NCBI RefSeq assembly: GCF_015326965.1
Contig: NZ_CP017659.1
Location: 4,313,501-4,377,500, forward strand
Reading direction: 5' to 3'
DNA length: 64,000 bases
Source: Paenibacillus sp. JZ16
GTDB lineage: Bacteria; Bacillota; Bacilli; Paenibacillales; Paenibacillaceae
The stretch's first letter is position 1. Each line of letters opens with the position of its first letter. Shown here in pieces: positions 37,655-48,162 of the stretch. Both the position numbers and the translations under genes were made by a program. The notes beneath the pieces were generated by a model that saw only the letters and a list, made by a program, of their open reading frames with translations, had not been told where the DNA came from and ran no database searches.

Positions 37655-38408
37655 ACGAGATCACTTCCTTTGCCAGCTCCAAGTATACTTCCGCTCCCTT
37701 AGATCGAGGATCATAAGTAATGATCGACTGTCCATGAGATGGTGCTTCACTCAAACGAATATTTCTAGGAATAATCGTTCTGTACACTTTTTCCTGAAAG
37801 TACTTTTTCACTTCTTCAATCACCTGAATGCCCAAGTTCGTGCGCGCATCCAGCATCGTCAACAATACACCTTCAATCTTAAGCGATGTATTCAGATGTT
37901 TCTGAACAAGGCGAACCGTATTCAGCAGCTGACTCAGACCTTCGAGTGCGTAGTATTCACATTGAATCGGGATGATCACGGAATCGGCTGCGGTCAATGA
38001 ATTAATCGTTAAAATGCCAAGCGATGGAGGACAATCAATCAAAATATAATCATACTGGGGTTTGACTAATTGAAGTGATTTCTTCAATCGTACTTCACGC
38101 GATATCGTAGGAACAAGCTCAATCTCAGCACCAGCCAATTGAATGGTTGCCGGAATGATGTCCAGGCCTTCGATGTTAGTCCCACAGATGGCGTCCTTCG
38201 GGTGTACTTCATTGATGATAATATCGTAAATGCAATTTGCAACATCGGCTTTATTAATGCCAACCCCACTCGTCGTGTTACCTTGGGGGTCAATATCCAC
38301 CAAAAGCACCCGTTTGCCAAGCGAAGCCAATCCAGCTCCCAGATTGACGGAAGTCGTCGTTTTGCCGACACCGCCCTTTTGATTTGCTATGGCAATTATC
38401 TTTGACAC
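37647..38408 (-). CDS. parA: ParA (Soj) chromosome-partition ATPase
   Basis: Walker-type ATPase (253 aa) that works with ParB in origin segregation and modulates DnaA in Bacillus. Deviant Walker A KGGVGKTTTSVNLG near the N terminus, Walker A' LLVDIDPQGN, Walker B ILIDCPPSLG. Complete. First gene of the parAB pair; the downstream parB start overlaps its end. Confidence 0.97.
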   Translation of the reverse strand: MSKIIAIANQKGGVGKTTTSVNLGAGLASLGKRVLLVDIDPQGNTTSGVGINKADVANCIYDIIINEVHPKDAICGTNIEGLDIIPATIQLAGAEIELVPTISREVRLKKSLQLVKPQYDYILIDCPPSLGILTINSLTAADSVIIPIQCEYYALEGLSQLLNTVRLVQKHLNTSLKIEGVLLTMLDARTNLGIQVIEEVKKYFQEKVYRTIIPRNIRLSEAPSHGQSIITYDPRSKGAEVYLELAKEVISYE

Positions 38409-38637
38409 TCATTTCACCTCAATGTAGGAAGACTCTTCTAAGTAGTCGCAATAGATGATATACAGCATAGGCTGTATATGTAATAAGCGAGCGATCCCGA
38501 TGATCTCGGGATGCCCAGGATATAGCGGCGATGAAAATGAGTAATAATAAATTACATGTTTCTCATCTGCAACATCAAACCAAAACCTTTCGTTAAGCAA
38601 CATAGACCGCTGCAGAGCATTATCTCTTGGTCAACAG

Positions 38638-38663
38638 AAAAAGCGGTACGATGCATACCGCTT
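38638..38663 (-). terminator. noc terminator
   Basis: AAGCGGTA/TACCGCTT with a 7-nt loop followed by TTTTTCTG on the minus strand. Confidence 0.8.
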
Positions 38664-38674
38664 CACACCATATC

Positions 38675-39493
38675 TTAACGTTTAGGTATTTTTATAACGA
38701 TTTCATAGTGATCTTCATGATCATTCTCTGTTGTTTTAATAGCCATCCCAGAGCCTGAGACCATATCGATCGATTGGCGGATCGTGTTCAGAGCCAGGCG
38801 AACATCCTTGCTGTACGATATACGCTTCGCCTTCTTCATTGTTGTTACTTCTTTATAAAAGGCAATTCGTGCCTCTGTCTGCTTCACATTCAGTTCCTTG
38901 GTAATGATCTCGTCCAGCACTTTAAGCTGGGTTTCTTCATTATCCAATGAGAGCAGCGCACGCGCATGGCGTTCCGTCACCTTGCGTTCCATCAATGCCA
39001 ACTTGACTGCTTCCGGCAGCTGCAGCAAACGAATCTTGTTTGCAATCGTGGACTGGCTTTTGCCTAGCCGCTGTGCCAAGCTCTCTTGTGTCAATTGATG
39101 AAGATCAATCAACTTCTGATAAGCCACTGCCTCTTCAATCGAAGTAAGGCCTTCACGCTGCAGATTCTCGATTAACGCAATGGAGGCAGCTTGTGAATCG
39201 TTGAACTCCCGAACAATGGCCGGAATCGTGTCCAGACCCAGCTTCTTAACCGCACGCCAGCGGCGTTCCCCTGCAATGATCTCATACATGCCATTTCGGA
39301 CACGAACGACAATAGGTTGAATGACTCCATGGGTTTTAATTGTCTGAAGTAATTCATCAATCTTCTCGTCATCAAAAATCGTCCGTGGCTGGTATGGGCT
39401 GCTGACAACCTCGTTTACCGGGATTTGTTTCACTTCATCCCCTTGGTTCCGCTCTGCCGCTAAGCCAAACAATCTCGAAAATTGTTCTTTCAT
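38675..39493 (-). CDS. noc: Noc nucleoid occlusion protein (ParB paralogue)
   Basis: DNA-binding CTPase (272 aa) that blocks division over the nucleoid. It starts [11 protein letters not shown], as in B. subtilis Noc, which has a membrane-targeting amphipathic N-terminal helix. CTP region: [21 protein letters not shown] and AGERRWRA. Helix-turn-helix: [22 protein letters not shown]. The ATG at 39493 matches the family start; an in-frame GTG at 39508 is less likely. It sits beside parAB, from which it arose by duplication. Confidence 0.95.
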   Translation of the reverse strand: MKEQFSRLFGLAAERNQGDEVKQIPVNEVVSSPYQPRTIFDDEKIDELLQTIKTHGVIQPIVVRVRNGMYEIIAGERRWRAVKKLGLDTIPAIVREFNDSQAASIALIENLQREGLTSIEEAVAYQKLIDLHQLTQESLAQRLGKSQSTIANKIRLLQLPEAVKLALMERKVTERHARALLSLDNEETQLKVLDEIITKELNVKQTEARIAFYKEVTTMKKAKRISYSKDVRLALNTIRQSIDMVSGSGMAIKTTENDHEDHYEIVIKIPKR

Positions 39494-40842
39494 TCCGTAT
39501 ATTACCACCTAATTTCATGATAGCACGGATAAGCCTCCGAATATCCCGGAATCGGTTATACGATTGGATAACCACAACATGGAGTCATACACGGATTGTA
39601 CCACCATCCATTGGCGCTAGAATCCACTGTGGTGCCAGGCATTTCCCTGCAAAAACAGATTTCATGCTGATCGGAGAAAGACGCATGTGGTGATCATTGC
39701 CGTATTTCTCTGATCAAACCGCTGCATGAAGCGGTTGCTTCTTGAGAGATATAACAGGAGGTTTTATCATGATGCTTACGATCAATCGATATCTCACAAG
39801 TGGTATATATGTTTTTCTATTTCGCTTAAGGCCATGATCCCATGGGATGGCATGGTACCTTCCAAAAAACAGCAGCCACAACGATCAAAGTTGTTGACTG
39901 CACGAAGCAAGGATGGAAAAGTGACCAAACCAGGATTTATACTCTTTCATCCTATTAAAGAACGGGCAAACCGGCCCTTCTGTCCAAATGGATACTACGA
40001 TTCTATTCTACCACTTTTTGTCCTATAACTCTATTCTCCAATATCACCTTTTTTCCTTCATTTCTCGTTTGCTTTATACATGATTTGTGCACAGTTCCAA
40101 AGTTTTGGCGTCGAAATCATGTTATTGAGCCACATCATCTACCCAGCAGCCTTTCTTGTGATTCTAGATTCAGAATAATTGTAGGATTTGCCAATAGATT
40201 AAATCTGTTGAACAACCATTATCATCAAAGTCTAAGTAGAACGAATCTATATTAGTAGTAGATTCACTCGATTGATGCACATCATGGTTCACTGCTCCCT
40301 GCAAGTTCCCCTGTCCAGTGCATGAATACGATGGATAGTTGCTGACAAACTTTTTTGAGATTTCCATCTTCATTATTCAAATTAAATAACATAGTTGATG
40401 TTAAAATTAATTTGTCAAAGAGTTTAATGCTTCCATATAGATGCCTAGCTTATAACTCACAGCAAACTTCAAATGTTTCACGTGAAACATTCAAAGTTTA
40501 TGAGATACATTCACAGTGTGGATGTCCATCCTTATTTAAAAGCTCAGCTTTAATCACCCTGCTCCCTTTAGAGGTAACCTCCGTTCCACTTGATAAAAAA
40601 ACGTAAAAGTGAGCGTGCCATCGAGTCGTAAAAAACTTCTTATGAGATCCTTAAGGGCTTCCTCTCAGTCGGTAAACTGTGATGTATGTTTTCTTGTTTC
40701 ACCTCTCTAATTATAATGACAACCGATAAGAGTAGGGCTTAATCAACGAAAATACAACAAATCAATTTCTATATACTTCATATGTAAATAAAACTAATAT
40801 TAACGACCTCCCTTCCCTCTCAAGGCAAATCTACAAAGTCAA
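39494..40842. other. 1.35-kb intergenic region containing parS
   Basis: No supported gene between noc and rsmG, which usually adjoin in Bacillales. It contains one perfect parS (40474-40489) and the noc promoter region. Open frames here (for example 39726-40028) lack ribosome sites and family features. Confidence 0.5.
40474..40489. promoter_or_regulatory. parS site between noc and rsmG
   Basis: TGTTTCACGTGAAACA, a perfect 16-bp palindrome and full parS match. Confidence 0.97.
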
Positions 40843-40876
40843 TAAAAAAGAGAAGGACTCCATAGAGTCCTTCTCT
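40843..40876 (-). terminator. rsmG terminator
   Basis: Perfect 12-bp AGAGAAGGACTC stem with a 4-nt loop and TTTTTTATT on the minus strand. Confidence 0.92.
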
Positions 40877-40962
40877 CGAATGGTTTGCATGTCTTCTAGC
40901 AAAGGTTGTCTCTGAAAGGGAGACCGGCGTGATTGACAGTATCTAGATCGATGGCAAAATGC

Positions 40963-41685
40963 TTACACGATCGGCGTTTTACTGGCCGTACCCGCCTTAC
41001 GGGGGTACTTGGAAGGCGTGGCTCCCTTTTTATCGATCACCACGATATGCCGACCTGATTCCTCTACGGGTAAGGAGAATGAGTGAACCTTGTTCAAAGC
41101 CCCTCTCAGCTCTTTCAAGCTGCGAGCAGCCTCCTTCACCTCCTCCGTAGGGTCACTGCCCTTCATCGCTGCGAATCGCCCCCCTACCTTCGTAAAAGGT
41201 AGGCAGAACTCGTTCAACACAGCCATGCGAGCTACCGCTCTCGCTGTGACCAGATCGAACCCATCACGGTATCCCTGCTTGCGAGCAACCTCTTCCGCAC
41301 GCCCGTGAATCAGTTCAACCCCCGTCAGGCCAATCGTATCCACGACATGCTTCAGAAAGTTAATCCGTTTGTTAAGTGAATCCACAATCGTCAGGTGCAC
41401 ATGCGGGAAACATATTTTCAGAGGAATACCCGGGAAGCCAGCACCTGATCCGATATCCGCCAGATTGCCGATTTGGGTCACATCCACATAAAAGGCGAGC
41501 GTAATCGAGTCGTAAAAATGCTTCGTATAGACTTGCTCCCGTTCCGTAATTCCAGTTAAATTCATTTTCTCGTTCCACTCCACCAGTATTTCGTAATACA
41601 TCTCGAACTGCTGGAGCTGTTTCTCATCAATCGTGATCCCGTGCTCTCCGAGCCGGTCAACAAAAGCCTTCTGAATGTCGTCCAT
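40963..41685 (-). CDS. rsmG: 16S rRNA (guanine-N7)-methyltransferase G
   Basis: SAM-dependent methyltransferase for G527 (E. coli numbering) of 16S rRNA (240 aa). SAM motif: NLADIGSGAGFPGIPLKI; further motifs DSLNKRINFLKHV and TARAVARM. It follows mnmG by three bases, the usual gidAB arrangement. Loss of this enzyme is known to give low-level streptomycin resistance in other bacteria; this copy is intact. Confidence 0.97.
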   Translation of the reverse strand: MDDIQKAFVDRLGEHGITIDEKQLQQFEMYYEILVEWNEKMNLTGITEREQVYTKHFYDSITLAFYVDVTQIGNLADIGSGAGFPGIPLKICFPHVHLTIVDSLNKRINFLKHVVDTIGLTGVELIHGRAEEVARKQGYRDGFDLVTARAVARMAVLNEFCLPFTKVGGRFAAMKGSDPTEEVKEAARSLKELRGALNKVHSFSLPVEESGRHIVVIDKKGATPSKYPRKAGTASKTPIV

Positions 41686-41688
41686 TCC

Positions 41689-43575
41689 TTATCCTTTCGC
41701 TGCGGTTACCCGGTTATAATGCTCCAGGTAAACGAGAAGTATCGAAATATCCGCCGGTGTTACGCCGGCAATGCGCGATGCCTGGCCAATGGAGATCGGA
41801 CGGATCTTGTTCAGCTTCTGCCGAGCTTCCATGGCCAGTCCGTTGACCTCGTCATAAACGATATCCTCCGGAATGCGTTTCTTCTCCATCTTCTGCAGCT
41901 TTTCCACATGTCCCAGCTGTTTCTCAATATAACCCGCATATTTGATTTGAATTTCGACTTGCTCTTTCATTTCCTCATCCAGCTCGTATGGAGACGGGGA
42001 GAGCGACTCAATCATCGCAAACGTAATTTCCGGACGGCGCAGAATCGTCAGCATATTGCTTCCGTCCACGATTGGTGCTGATCCGGCTGCTTCCAGCATC
42101 GCATTTACGTCAACCGGCTTCACCTTCGTTTGGCGAAGACGCTCGATCTCCTGCTCAACGAGCTGCTTCTTCAGCACGAATTTGGCATAACGCTCTTCCG
42201 AGATCAGTCCGATATCATGGCCGATTTCGGTAAGACGCAGATCGGCATTATCATGGCGAAGCAGCAGACGGTATTCTGCACGGGAGGTGAGCAAACGATA
42301 AGGCTCATTTGTCCCTTTGGTCACCAGGTCATCAATCAGCACTCCAATATAACCCTGGGAGCGATCCAATATAACAGGCTCTTTGCCCTGCACTTTACGT
42401 GCCGCATTGATACCCGCCATAATGCCTTGACCTGCTGCCTCTTCATATCCCGAGGTTCCATTGATCTGTCCAGCCGTGAACAGACCCGGCAGTTTTTTCG
42501 TTTCCAGAGACGGCCACAGCTGCGTTGGCACCATCGCATCATACTCGATAGCATACCCGTTACGCATCATTTCTACCTTCTCCATTCCGGGAATGGAGCG
42601 AAGAACCGCAAGCTGAACATCCTCAGGCATGCTGGTGGATAGCCCCTGCACGTAGTATTCTTTCGTATTTTTACCTTCAGGCTCAAGGAAAATCTGATGC
42701 TTCGGCTTGTCGGCAAAACGAACGATTTTGTCTTCGATAGACGGGCAGTAACGTGGTCCAGTACCTTCAATAACACCAGAGAACATCGGTGCGCGGTGAA
42801 GGTTGTCATTGATAATCTGATGCGTATCCACCGACGTATACGTCAACCAGCAAGGAAGCTGCTCATTGTCGGAGGATTTTGTTTCATAAGAGAAGAACTT
42901 AGGCTTCTCATCCCCAGGCTGAATTTCGGTCTTGGAGAAATCAATCGTATCCTTATGCACCCGCGGTGGTGTACCTGTCTTGAATCGAACAAGGTCGAAT
43001 CCAAGCTCGCGCAGGTTATGCGCAAGTTTTACGGACGGCTGTTGATTGTTCGGACCGCTCTCATACATCAATTCACCCATAATGACTTTACCGCGCAAAT
43101 ACGTACCGGTTGTCAGCACAACCGCTTTCGCACGATATTCCGTACCCGTCTGCGTCACGATCCCAACGCATACGCCATCTTCTACGATGAGCTGATCCAC
43201 CATACCCTGACGAAGGGTAAGCTTCTCTTCCTTCTCCATCGTCTCTTTCATGGTATGCTGATAAGAAAACTTATCCGCTTGAGCACGCAGTGCGTGGACA
43301 GCCGGACCTTTACCTGTATTCAACATTCTCATTTGAATGAAGGTTTTATCGATATTGCGTCCCATTTCTCCGCCCAGTGCGTCGATTTCGCGAACGACAT
43401 GGCCTTTTGCAGGTCCTCCAATGGACGGGTTACATGGCATAAAAGCAACCATATCCAGGTTAATTGTAACCATCAACGTTTCAGCACCCATTCGTGCAGA
43501 TGCAAGTGCAGCCTCACAGCCGGCATGTCCTGCACCGACTACAATCACGTCATAAGTGCCACCCATATAACTCAT
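41689..43575 (-). CDS. mnmG: tRNA uridine 5-carboxymethylaminomethyl modification enzyme MnmG
   Basis: FAD-dependent partner of MnmE (628 aa) that modifies the wobble uridine of tRNAs. FAD motif [12 protein letters not shown]; conserved [18 protein letters not shown] and the C-terminal helical MnmE/tRNA-binding region. The ATG at 43575 has AGGAGGGTG upstream. It precedes rsmG by three bases. Confidence 0.98.
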   Translation of the reverse strand: MSYMGGTYDVIVVGAGHAGCEAALASARMGAETLMVTINLDMVAFMPCNPSIGGPAKGHVVREIDALGGEMGRNIDKTFIQMRMLNTGKGPAVHALRAQADKFSYQHTMKETMEKEEKLTLRQGMVDQLIVEDGVCVGIVTQTGTEYRAKAVVLTTGTYLRGKVIMGELMYESGPNNQQPSVKLAHNLRELGFDLVRFKTGTPPRVHKDTIDFSKTEIQPGDEKPKFFSYETKSSDNEQLPCWLTYTSVDTHQIINDNLHRAPMFSGVIEGTGPRYCPSIEDKIVRFADKPKHQIFLEPEGKNTKEYYVQGLSTSMPEDVQLAVLRSIPGMEKVEMMRNGYAIEYDAMVPTQLWPSLETKKLPGLFTAGQINGTSGYEEAAGQGIMAGINAARKVQGKEPVILDRSQGYIGVLIDDLVTKGTNEPYRLLTSRAEYRLLLRHDNADLRLTEIGHDIGLISEERYAKFVLKKQLVEQEIERLRQTKVKPVDVNAMLEAAGSAPIVDGSNMLTILRRPEITFAMIESLSPSPYELDEEMKEQVEIQIKYAGYIEKQLGHVEKLQKMEKKRIPEDIVYDEVNGLAMEARQKLNKIRPISIGQASRIAGVTPADISILLVYLEHYNRVTAAKG

Positions 43576-43684
43576 AGCTCACCCTCCTGTTCTAATTGTG
43601 TTATATACGTAATCAAAGGGATTCCACCTCGGATTTCCCTGAAAATGTTGAGCTGTTCCTACTATATATAGTAAGGCTTGAAGC

Positions 43685-45061
43685 TTATTTACCCAAGCAA
43701 AACTGTGAAAAAATCTGATCAATGAGCGAATCGCCAACCGCTTCACCCAATATCTCACTTAACTGCTCCCAGGCTATTCTCACATCGATTTGGATCATAT
43801 CGATCGGAATGAGCTGTTCAGCCGCATCATAAGCATCCTGCAGCGACTGCTTGGATTTCTTCAGCAAAGCAATATGTCGCACATTGCTCACATACGTCAG
43901 ATCTCCGCCTTCAATCTGGCCGCTGAAGAACAAGTTGGATATGGCCTCTTCCAGACGGTCAATACCCTCTTGCGCCTTCACCGACATCGGAACAATCAAT
44001 TCATCGGGATAGTATCGATGGAGAATGTCCAGATCGAGATTAGACGGTAAGTCCATTTTATTCATAATGATAATACATTGTCTACCGCGTATTTGTTCCA
44101 TCAATTCCAATTCGTCCTGATGCAGCGGTTCATTGGCATTCAGCACGAGCAGAATGAGATCCGCTTCGTTAACCGCATGCTTGGATCGTTCAACGCCGAT
44201 CTGCTCGACCACATCCATCGTTTCTCGGATACCCGCGGTATCAAGCAGCTTCAACGGAATGTTGTTAATGGTGACAAATTCCTCAATCACATCGCGAGTC
44301 GTACCGGGTATATCCGTGACAATCGCGCGATTATCCTGGGCCAGCGTGTTCAGAAGCGAAGATTTGCCCACATTGGGGCGACCGATAATAGCTGTCGTAA
44401 TCCCTTCACGCAGGATTTTCCCTTCTTGCGCGGTCTTCAGCAGCTTATCAATTTCACCCATGACCAGCTGGCTTTTCTCTTTAATGAACTCTGAAGTAAG
44501 CGACTCCACATCATGCTCAGGGTAATCGATATTCACTTCGATATGGGCCAGCGTTTCGACCAGGGTATGCCGCAGCTCGTTGATCTTACGGGATAACGTT
44601 CCTTCGACCTGCTTGAGCGCAACGGAGAAGGCGCGATCGGATTTCGAACGAATCAGGTCCATAACGGCTTCCGCCTGGGACAGATCGATCCGGCCGTTTA
44701 AGAAAGCCCGCTTCGTAAATTCACCGGGTTCCGCCAAACGGATGTTTAATTGAAGCAACAGATCCATGACGCGTTTTACGGAGATGACCCCGCCATGCGC
44801 GCTGATCTCGACGACATCCTCGGTCGTGAATGATCGTGGAGCACGCATCACAGTTACAAGGACCTCTTCGAGGTTTTCTCCCGTTTTTGGATCCACAATA
44901 TGACCGTAATGAACGGTATGGGAATCCACTTGTGTTAACTTGTTTTTACTTTTGAATATACGCTCCACTTCCGGAACGGAGTCCGGACCGCTGACGCGAA
45001 TAATCGCAATGCCGCCTTCACCGACAGCTGTTGAAATAGCTGCGATCGTATCACTAAACAT
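43685..45061 (-). CDS. mnmE: tRNA modification GTPase MnmE
   Basis: GTPase of 458 aa, the partner of MnmG. N-terminal folate-binding domain (about 1-118), helical domain, and inserted G domain with G1 [13 protein letters not shown]2 region TTRDV, G3 DTAGIRE, G4 NKMD; C-terminal FCLGK motif with the catalytic-site Cys. The ATG at 45061 gives the usual length and follows GAGGTGAAGGAAGC; an in-frame start 16 codons upstream is less likely. Located about 110 bases before mnmG. Confidence 0.97.
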   Translation of the reverse strand: MFSDTIAAISTAVGEGGIAIIRVSGPDSVPEVERIFKSKNKLTQVDSHTVHYGHIVDPKTGENLEEVLVTVMRAPRSFTTEDVVEISAHGGVISVKRVMDLLLQLNIRLAEPGEFTKRAFLNGRIDLSQAEAVMDLIRSKSDRAFSVALKQVEGTLSRKINELRHTLVETLAHIEVNIDYPEHDVESLTSEFIKEKSQLVMGEIDKLLKTAQEGKILREGITTAIIGRPNVGKSSLLNTLAQDNRAIVTDIPGTTRDVIEEFVTINNIPLKLLDTAGIRETMDVVEQIGVERSKHAVNEADLILLVLNANEPLHQDELELMEQIRGRQCIIIMNKMDLPSNLDLDILHRYYPDELIVPMSVKAQEGIDRLEEAISNLFFSGQIEGGDLTYVSNVRHIALLKKSKQSLQDAYDAAEQLIPIDMIQIDVRIAWEQLSEILGEAVGDSLIDQIFSQFCLGK

Positions 45062-45190
45062 CGCTTCCTTCACCTCTTTCTTTGTAAAAAACATCGGAAT
45101 TACAGCCATACCATGTACAATCCGGCTTCTTCATCTATCAACTTGAAAGAAAAACCTCCAACGGGATCTTCCTCTATAGGTCTCTTTAAA

Positions 45191-45230
45191 AAACAATGAC
45201 TCCCTCTTGAAGCTTAAGGAGTCATTGTTT
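45191..45230 (-). terminator. jag terminator
   Basis: Perfect 13-bp AAACAATGACTCC/GGAGTCATTGTTT stem with a 14-nt loop, followed by TTTAAAG on the minus strand. It ends the rpmH-rnpA-yidC-jag transcript before mnmE. Confidence 0.88.
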
Positions 45231-45250
45231 ATATATACTCTTCAACTCAT

Positions 45251-46039
45251 TTAGGACGACTTGGGTGTAATGACAACCCGCCGGTTCGGCTCTTCGCCCT
45301 TGCTGTACGTCTTCACGGCTCCATGCGACTGGAGTTTAGCGTGAATCACCTTCCGTTCAGCAGCAGGCATAGGCTCAAGCACAATCTCTTTACGGGTCTT
45401 CAGTACCCGTCCCGCTAACCGATCCGCCAGATCCTCCAGCGTCTTCTTGCGACGGTCTCGGAAGTTCTCCGCATCCAGTACGATGCGAAGATAGCTGTTG
45501 GAATAACGGTTAGCTACGATATTTGCCAGATACTGAAGGGCATCCAGAGTCTGACCTCTACGCCCGATCATCAATCCGAGTCCGGCGCCAGAAATTTGAA
45601 GCGTGGTAAAGTCTTTCCCCTTCTCAATCTCAACCGAAATATCTAGCCCCATGGCTTGTCCGGTATCCTTAAGAAAGGTGATGGCTTCCTGATAAGGATC
45701 CTTGCCTTCAAACGAAGCTGTGGCAGGGTTCTCTATATCACTGCTGACAGCAGGAGGTTCCTGCGTCATAACAGAGGTATTGGAGACCTGAACCACTTTG
45801 GCCGGAACGGCTTGCGCGTTTGTAGGAGGTACTTCCTTCACAGATGAATCGCCGCCGGCACCGTCAGGCAGGAGCGTTAGTTCGACTTTCGCTTCCTTGA
45901 CCCCAAACAGGCCCAGGAATCCTCTTGATGGCTGACTCAATACTTGAACCGATACACGGTCTTGACTTACACCCCATCGGGCCAGCCCTTGTGCGACAGC
46001 ATCTTCAATGGTTTTTCCTGTTGCGACGATTTTAGTCAT
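45251..46039 (-). CDS. jag: Jag (KhpB) RNA-binding protein
   Basis: A 262-aa protein with three domains: an N-terminal Jag domain (about 1-50, KTIEDAVAQGLARWGVSQDRVSVQVL), a KH domain (about 130-185, with GRRGQTLDALQYL as its GxxG loop) and an R3H domain (about 200-262, RKEIVLEPMPAAERKVIHAKLQ). A Pro/Val/Ser-rich linker joins the first two. Known to affect small-RNA biology and cell elongation in related bacteria. Overlaps yidC by four bases. Confidence 0.95.
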   Translation of the reverse strand: MTKIVATGKTIEDAVAQGLARWGVSQDRVSVQVLSQPSRGFLGLFGVKEAKVELTLLPDGAGGDSSVKEVPPTNAQAVPAKVVQVSNTSVMTQEPPAVSSDIENPATASFEGKDPYQEAITFLKDTGQAMGLDISVEIEKGKDFTTLQISGAGLGLMIGRRGQTLDALQYLANIVANRYSNSYLRIVLDAENFRDRRKKTLEDLADRLAGRVLKTRKEIVLEPMPAAERKVIHAKLQSHGAVKTYSKGEEPNRRVVITPKSS

Positions 46040-46923
46040 CTCGACTTCTTGGCTCCCTTCGAACCTTTTTTCCCGCCTTTGCTGCCACTCTTTTTCCCGC
46101 CCTTGTTACCGCTCTTACTCTTCTGACCGTCGGTTGCGCTGGCAACACTTGCCACGACAGCAGCCTTGTCATTGTTGCGGTACAAGAAGTAATTCTGCAC
46201 GATGGTGTAGAGGTTACTGTAGAACCAGTACAACGGAAGTGCTGAAGGGAACTGGAAGGACATTACAAAGATCAGAATCGGATAAACGAACAGCATGAAC
46301 TGCATCATCCCCATTTGTGGAGACGGGTTCATCTTCATCATCATTTTCGTTTGGAAATAAGTCGTTGCAGCGGCAAGCACCGGCAAAATAAACAGCTTGT
46401 CCGGTTGACCTAATTGCAGCCACAGGAATTCGTGATCACGAAGGAGATTGTTATAGTAAATCGAATGATAGAGTGCGATAAATATCGGCATTTGTACGAT
46501 CAGCGGCAAACATCCCGCCATCGGATTAACCTTATTCTCCTGGAAGAGCTTCATCGTTTCCATTTGAACTTTTTCAGGTTGATCTTTATATTTCTCGCGA
46601 ATTTTCTGAATTTCAGGCTGAATGGCCTGCATTGCCTTCGAGCTTCTGACCTGTTTCAGAGTCAGCGGTAAAATCAAGGTACGGACGATAAGCACCATCA
46701 CGAGTACGGACAATCCGTATTCACCGTTAAACCATGTAGCAAACGTATCAAGTGCCCATGTAAAGTAATAAACAACGTTGCTCTGCCAAAAGCCTCCATT
46801 TTTCAAGTCTTCAATGGTACGCGTTTGGTCAGCTCCAGGCGCACAACCTGATATAACGGCCACTGCAAGTATTACAGCGGTGAGGAGGAACCATTTTCCT
46901 CGTCTTGTCTTCATGAACGACAC
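46036..46923 (-). CDS. yidC: YidC/Oxa1 membrane protein insertase (SpoIIIJ type)
   Basis: Inserts membrane proteins (295 aa). It has a lipoprotein signal with lipobox VISGC (about residue 30), then about five membrane helices with the conserved hydrophilic-groove Arg segment (LKQVRSSKAMQAI) and MPIFIALYH; the C-terminal tail is very basic (SGNKGGKKSGSKGGKKGSKGAKKSR ending). A GTG start at 46923 is preferred since GAGGGG lies 7 nt upstream; an ATG three codons later is an alternative. Located between rnpA and jag. Confidence 0.95.
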   Translation of the reverse strand: MSFMKTRRGKWFLLTAVILAVAVISGCAPGADQTRTIEDLKNGGFWQSNVVYYFTWALDTFATWFNGEYGLSVLVMVLIVRTLILPLTLKQVRSSKAMQAIQPEIQKIREKYKDQPEKVQMETMKLFQENKVNPMAGCLPLIVQMPIFIALYHSIYYNNLLRDHEFLWLQLGQPDKLFILPVLAAATTYFQTKMMMKMNPSPQMGMMQFMLFVYPILIFVMSFQFPSALPLYWFYSNLYTIVQNYFLYRNNDKAAVVASVASATDGQKSKSGNKGGKKSGSKGGKKGSKGAKKSR

Positions 46924-46998
46924 TTCAAAACCCCTCTCTTCGCCATTCCATTCCACGGTAAATCATAACATATTTATATGGACAAATAAACACATGGT

Positions 46999-47349
46999 TC
47001 AGCCCCTCTTCGCTTTCAGAAGGGACGATTTCCTCAATACATGAAGCACGCTTTTCTCCAGCTCCTGATAAGACTTATCGAGGGCTCCCTTTCGAACGAT
47101 AAAAATCAGGTCGATATGCTCGATAATCTGATGCTGATGGTGCCTGACAATCTCTTTAACCAGCCGTCTCATCCGGTTGCGGACAACCGCATTGCCGATC
47201 TTTTTGCTGCATGAAACGCCAACGCGAAACTGCTCTACCTCTTTTTTGCGTGACCAATATACAACAAATTGATGATTGGCGAAGGACTTTCCGTGTCGAT
47301 ATACCCGGCTGAAATCAGCGCGGTTCCGTAAACGAAGTTTTCTATGCAC
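46999..47349 (-). CDS. rnpA: Ribonuclease P protein component
   Basis: Basic protein (116 aa) that aids RNase P RNA in cutting tRNA precursors. Start segment LRLRNRADFSRVYRHGKSF, then RVGVSCSKKIGNAVVRNRMRRLVKEIVR, the conserved RNR motif region. The GTG at 47349 has GGGAG 6 nt upstream. Located between rpmH (224 bases upstream) and yidC. Confidence 0.96.
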   Translation of the reverse strand: MHRKLRLRNRADFSRVYRHGKSFANHQFVVYWSRKKEVEQFRVGVSCSKKIGNAVVRNRMRRLVKEIVRHHQHQIIEHIDLIFIVRKGALDKSYQELEKSVLHVLRKSSLLKAKRG

Positions 47350-47535
47350 AAGTTTCTCCCGCCCTGCCGTTAATCAAGTTCAATAATCTTAAGCCTCTTT
47401 GGCATCTCTTCTATTATAATAGTATAGTCATGCCAAAACCGCGATAAACACTCCAATTGGAATACTTTAAGCCTACTTTAGCTTATATTCTGCCGGTTTC
47501 ATAAGGAAACTCCTCACACTGCAGGAGATATTACG

Positions 47536-47560
47536 AAAAAAAGACCACCTCGGTGGTCTT
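47536..47560 (-). terminator. Hairpin downstream of rpmH
   Basis: AAGACCACC-TC... GGTGGTCTT with TTTTTTTCG on the minus strand. It lies between rpmH and rnpA, so it may attenuate rather than end transcription; this fits the higher need for bL34 than for RnpA. Confidence 0.75.
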
Positions 47561-47572
47561 CGTGGCACAATA

Positions 47573-47707
47573 TTACGCGCTCAGTACTTTTCTGCCTTTT
47601 TGACGGCGATTAGCCAATACTTTGCGTCCGTTCTTCGTGCTCATTCTTTTACGGAAGCCATGTACCTTTTTACGTTTGCTTACATTCGGTTTGAAAGTCG
47701 GTCTCAT
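47573..47707 (-). CDS. rpmH: 50S ribosomal protein bL34
   Basis: Very basic 44-aa protein: [21 protein letters not shown] then [22 protein letters not shown]. Full length. The ATG follows GGGGGTG by 9 nt. In most Bacillales dnaA lies next to it; here the gluconate genes intervene. Confidence 0.97.
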   Translation of the reverse strand: MRPTFKPNVSKRKKVHGFRKRMSTKNGRKVLANRRQKGRKVLSA

Positions 47708-47765
47708 GAATTAATGCACCCCCTTACAGGAATATGTCTTACCCATATTTTAAGATCATAACGTC

Positions 47766-47850
47766 AATCGACGCACTTTCACGGAAGAATAGACCGCGAT
47801 TTGTTGAACCGACGTCTATGGACGTATCTCTTGTAAACAGACCGCTAAAT
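47766..47850 (+). repeat. Degenerate copy C of the dispersed repeat
   Basis: TCGACG-ACTTTC-C-GAAGA-AGACCGCG-TT (47768-47800) resembles copy A at 13859-13895, and a second, poorer unit (GACGTATCTC...ACAGACCGC, 47821-47846) follows. Upstream of rpmH. Confidence 0.4.
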
Positions 47851-47953
47851 GGTAGCGGATAATGTTCTCATCTTCACAGAAAATGCCTTTATACATTTAA
47901 TCACGTTCAGGCCCAAAAGTCAAACCTTACTTGACCTCGGCAAGCACTTAAGT

Positions 47954-48029
47954 TTTCCACAAGTAGTCATTATTGCTAGTTTTGAATTATCCACATGGGG
48001 ATAACCTATTTTAAAACATTGTGGATGTC
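47954..48029. other. DnaA-box cluster next to rpmH
   Basis: TTATCCACA (47988-47996) is a perfect box. TTTTCCACA (47954-47962) and TTATCCCCA (47997-48005, minus strand) each have one mismatch, and ACATCCACA (48021-48029, minus strand) has two. It resembles the box region between rpmH and dnaA in Bacillus, but here is 6 kb from dnaA. Confidence 0.7.
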
Positions 48030-48121
48030 ATTTTTCGATCCATGTAAGTCCTTTCATCGCTCGCATGCCCCCTTATTTACACAAGAGGTATAAAGGAGTA
48101 GTATAAATAATTGAATTTAAG

Positions 48122-48137
48122 TTGTATACAAGTATAC
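48122..48137. promoter_or_regulatory. GntR operator upstream of gndA
   Basis: TTGTATACAAGTATAC is identical to the core of the B. subtilis gnt operator as I remember it (ATACTTGTATACAAGTATAC). A -10-like TATAAA lies just upstream (48102-48107), so binding would block transcription; no clear -35 is visible. Confidence 0.75.
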
Positions 48138-48162
48138 ACCTAAGAAGGAGCTGCATTGTTTT

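Noticed and set aside
39726..40028. 100-codon open frame in the noc-rsmG gap
   Set aside because: Weak start context, mixed composition and no family resemblance.
42697..43671. 324-codon open frame opposite mnmG
   Set aside because: Antisense shadow without a domain or ribosome site.
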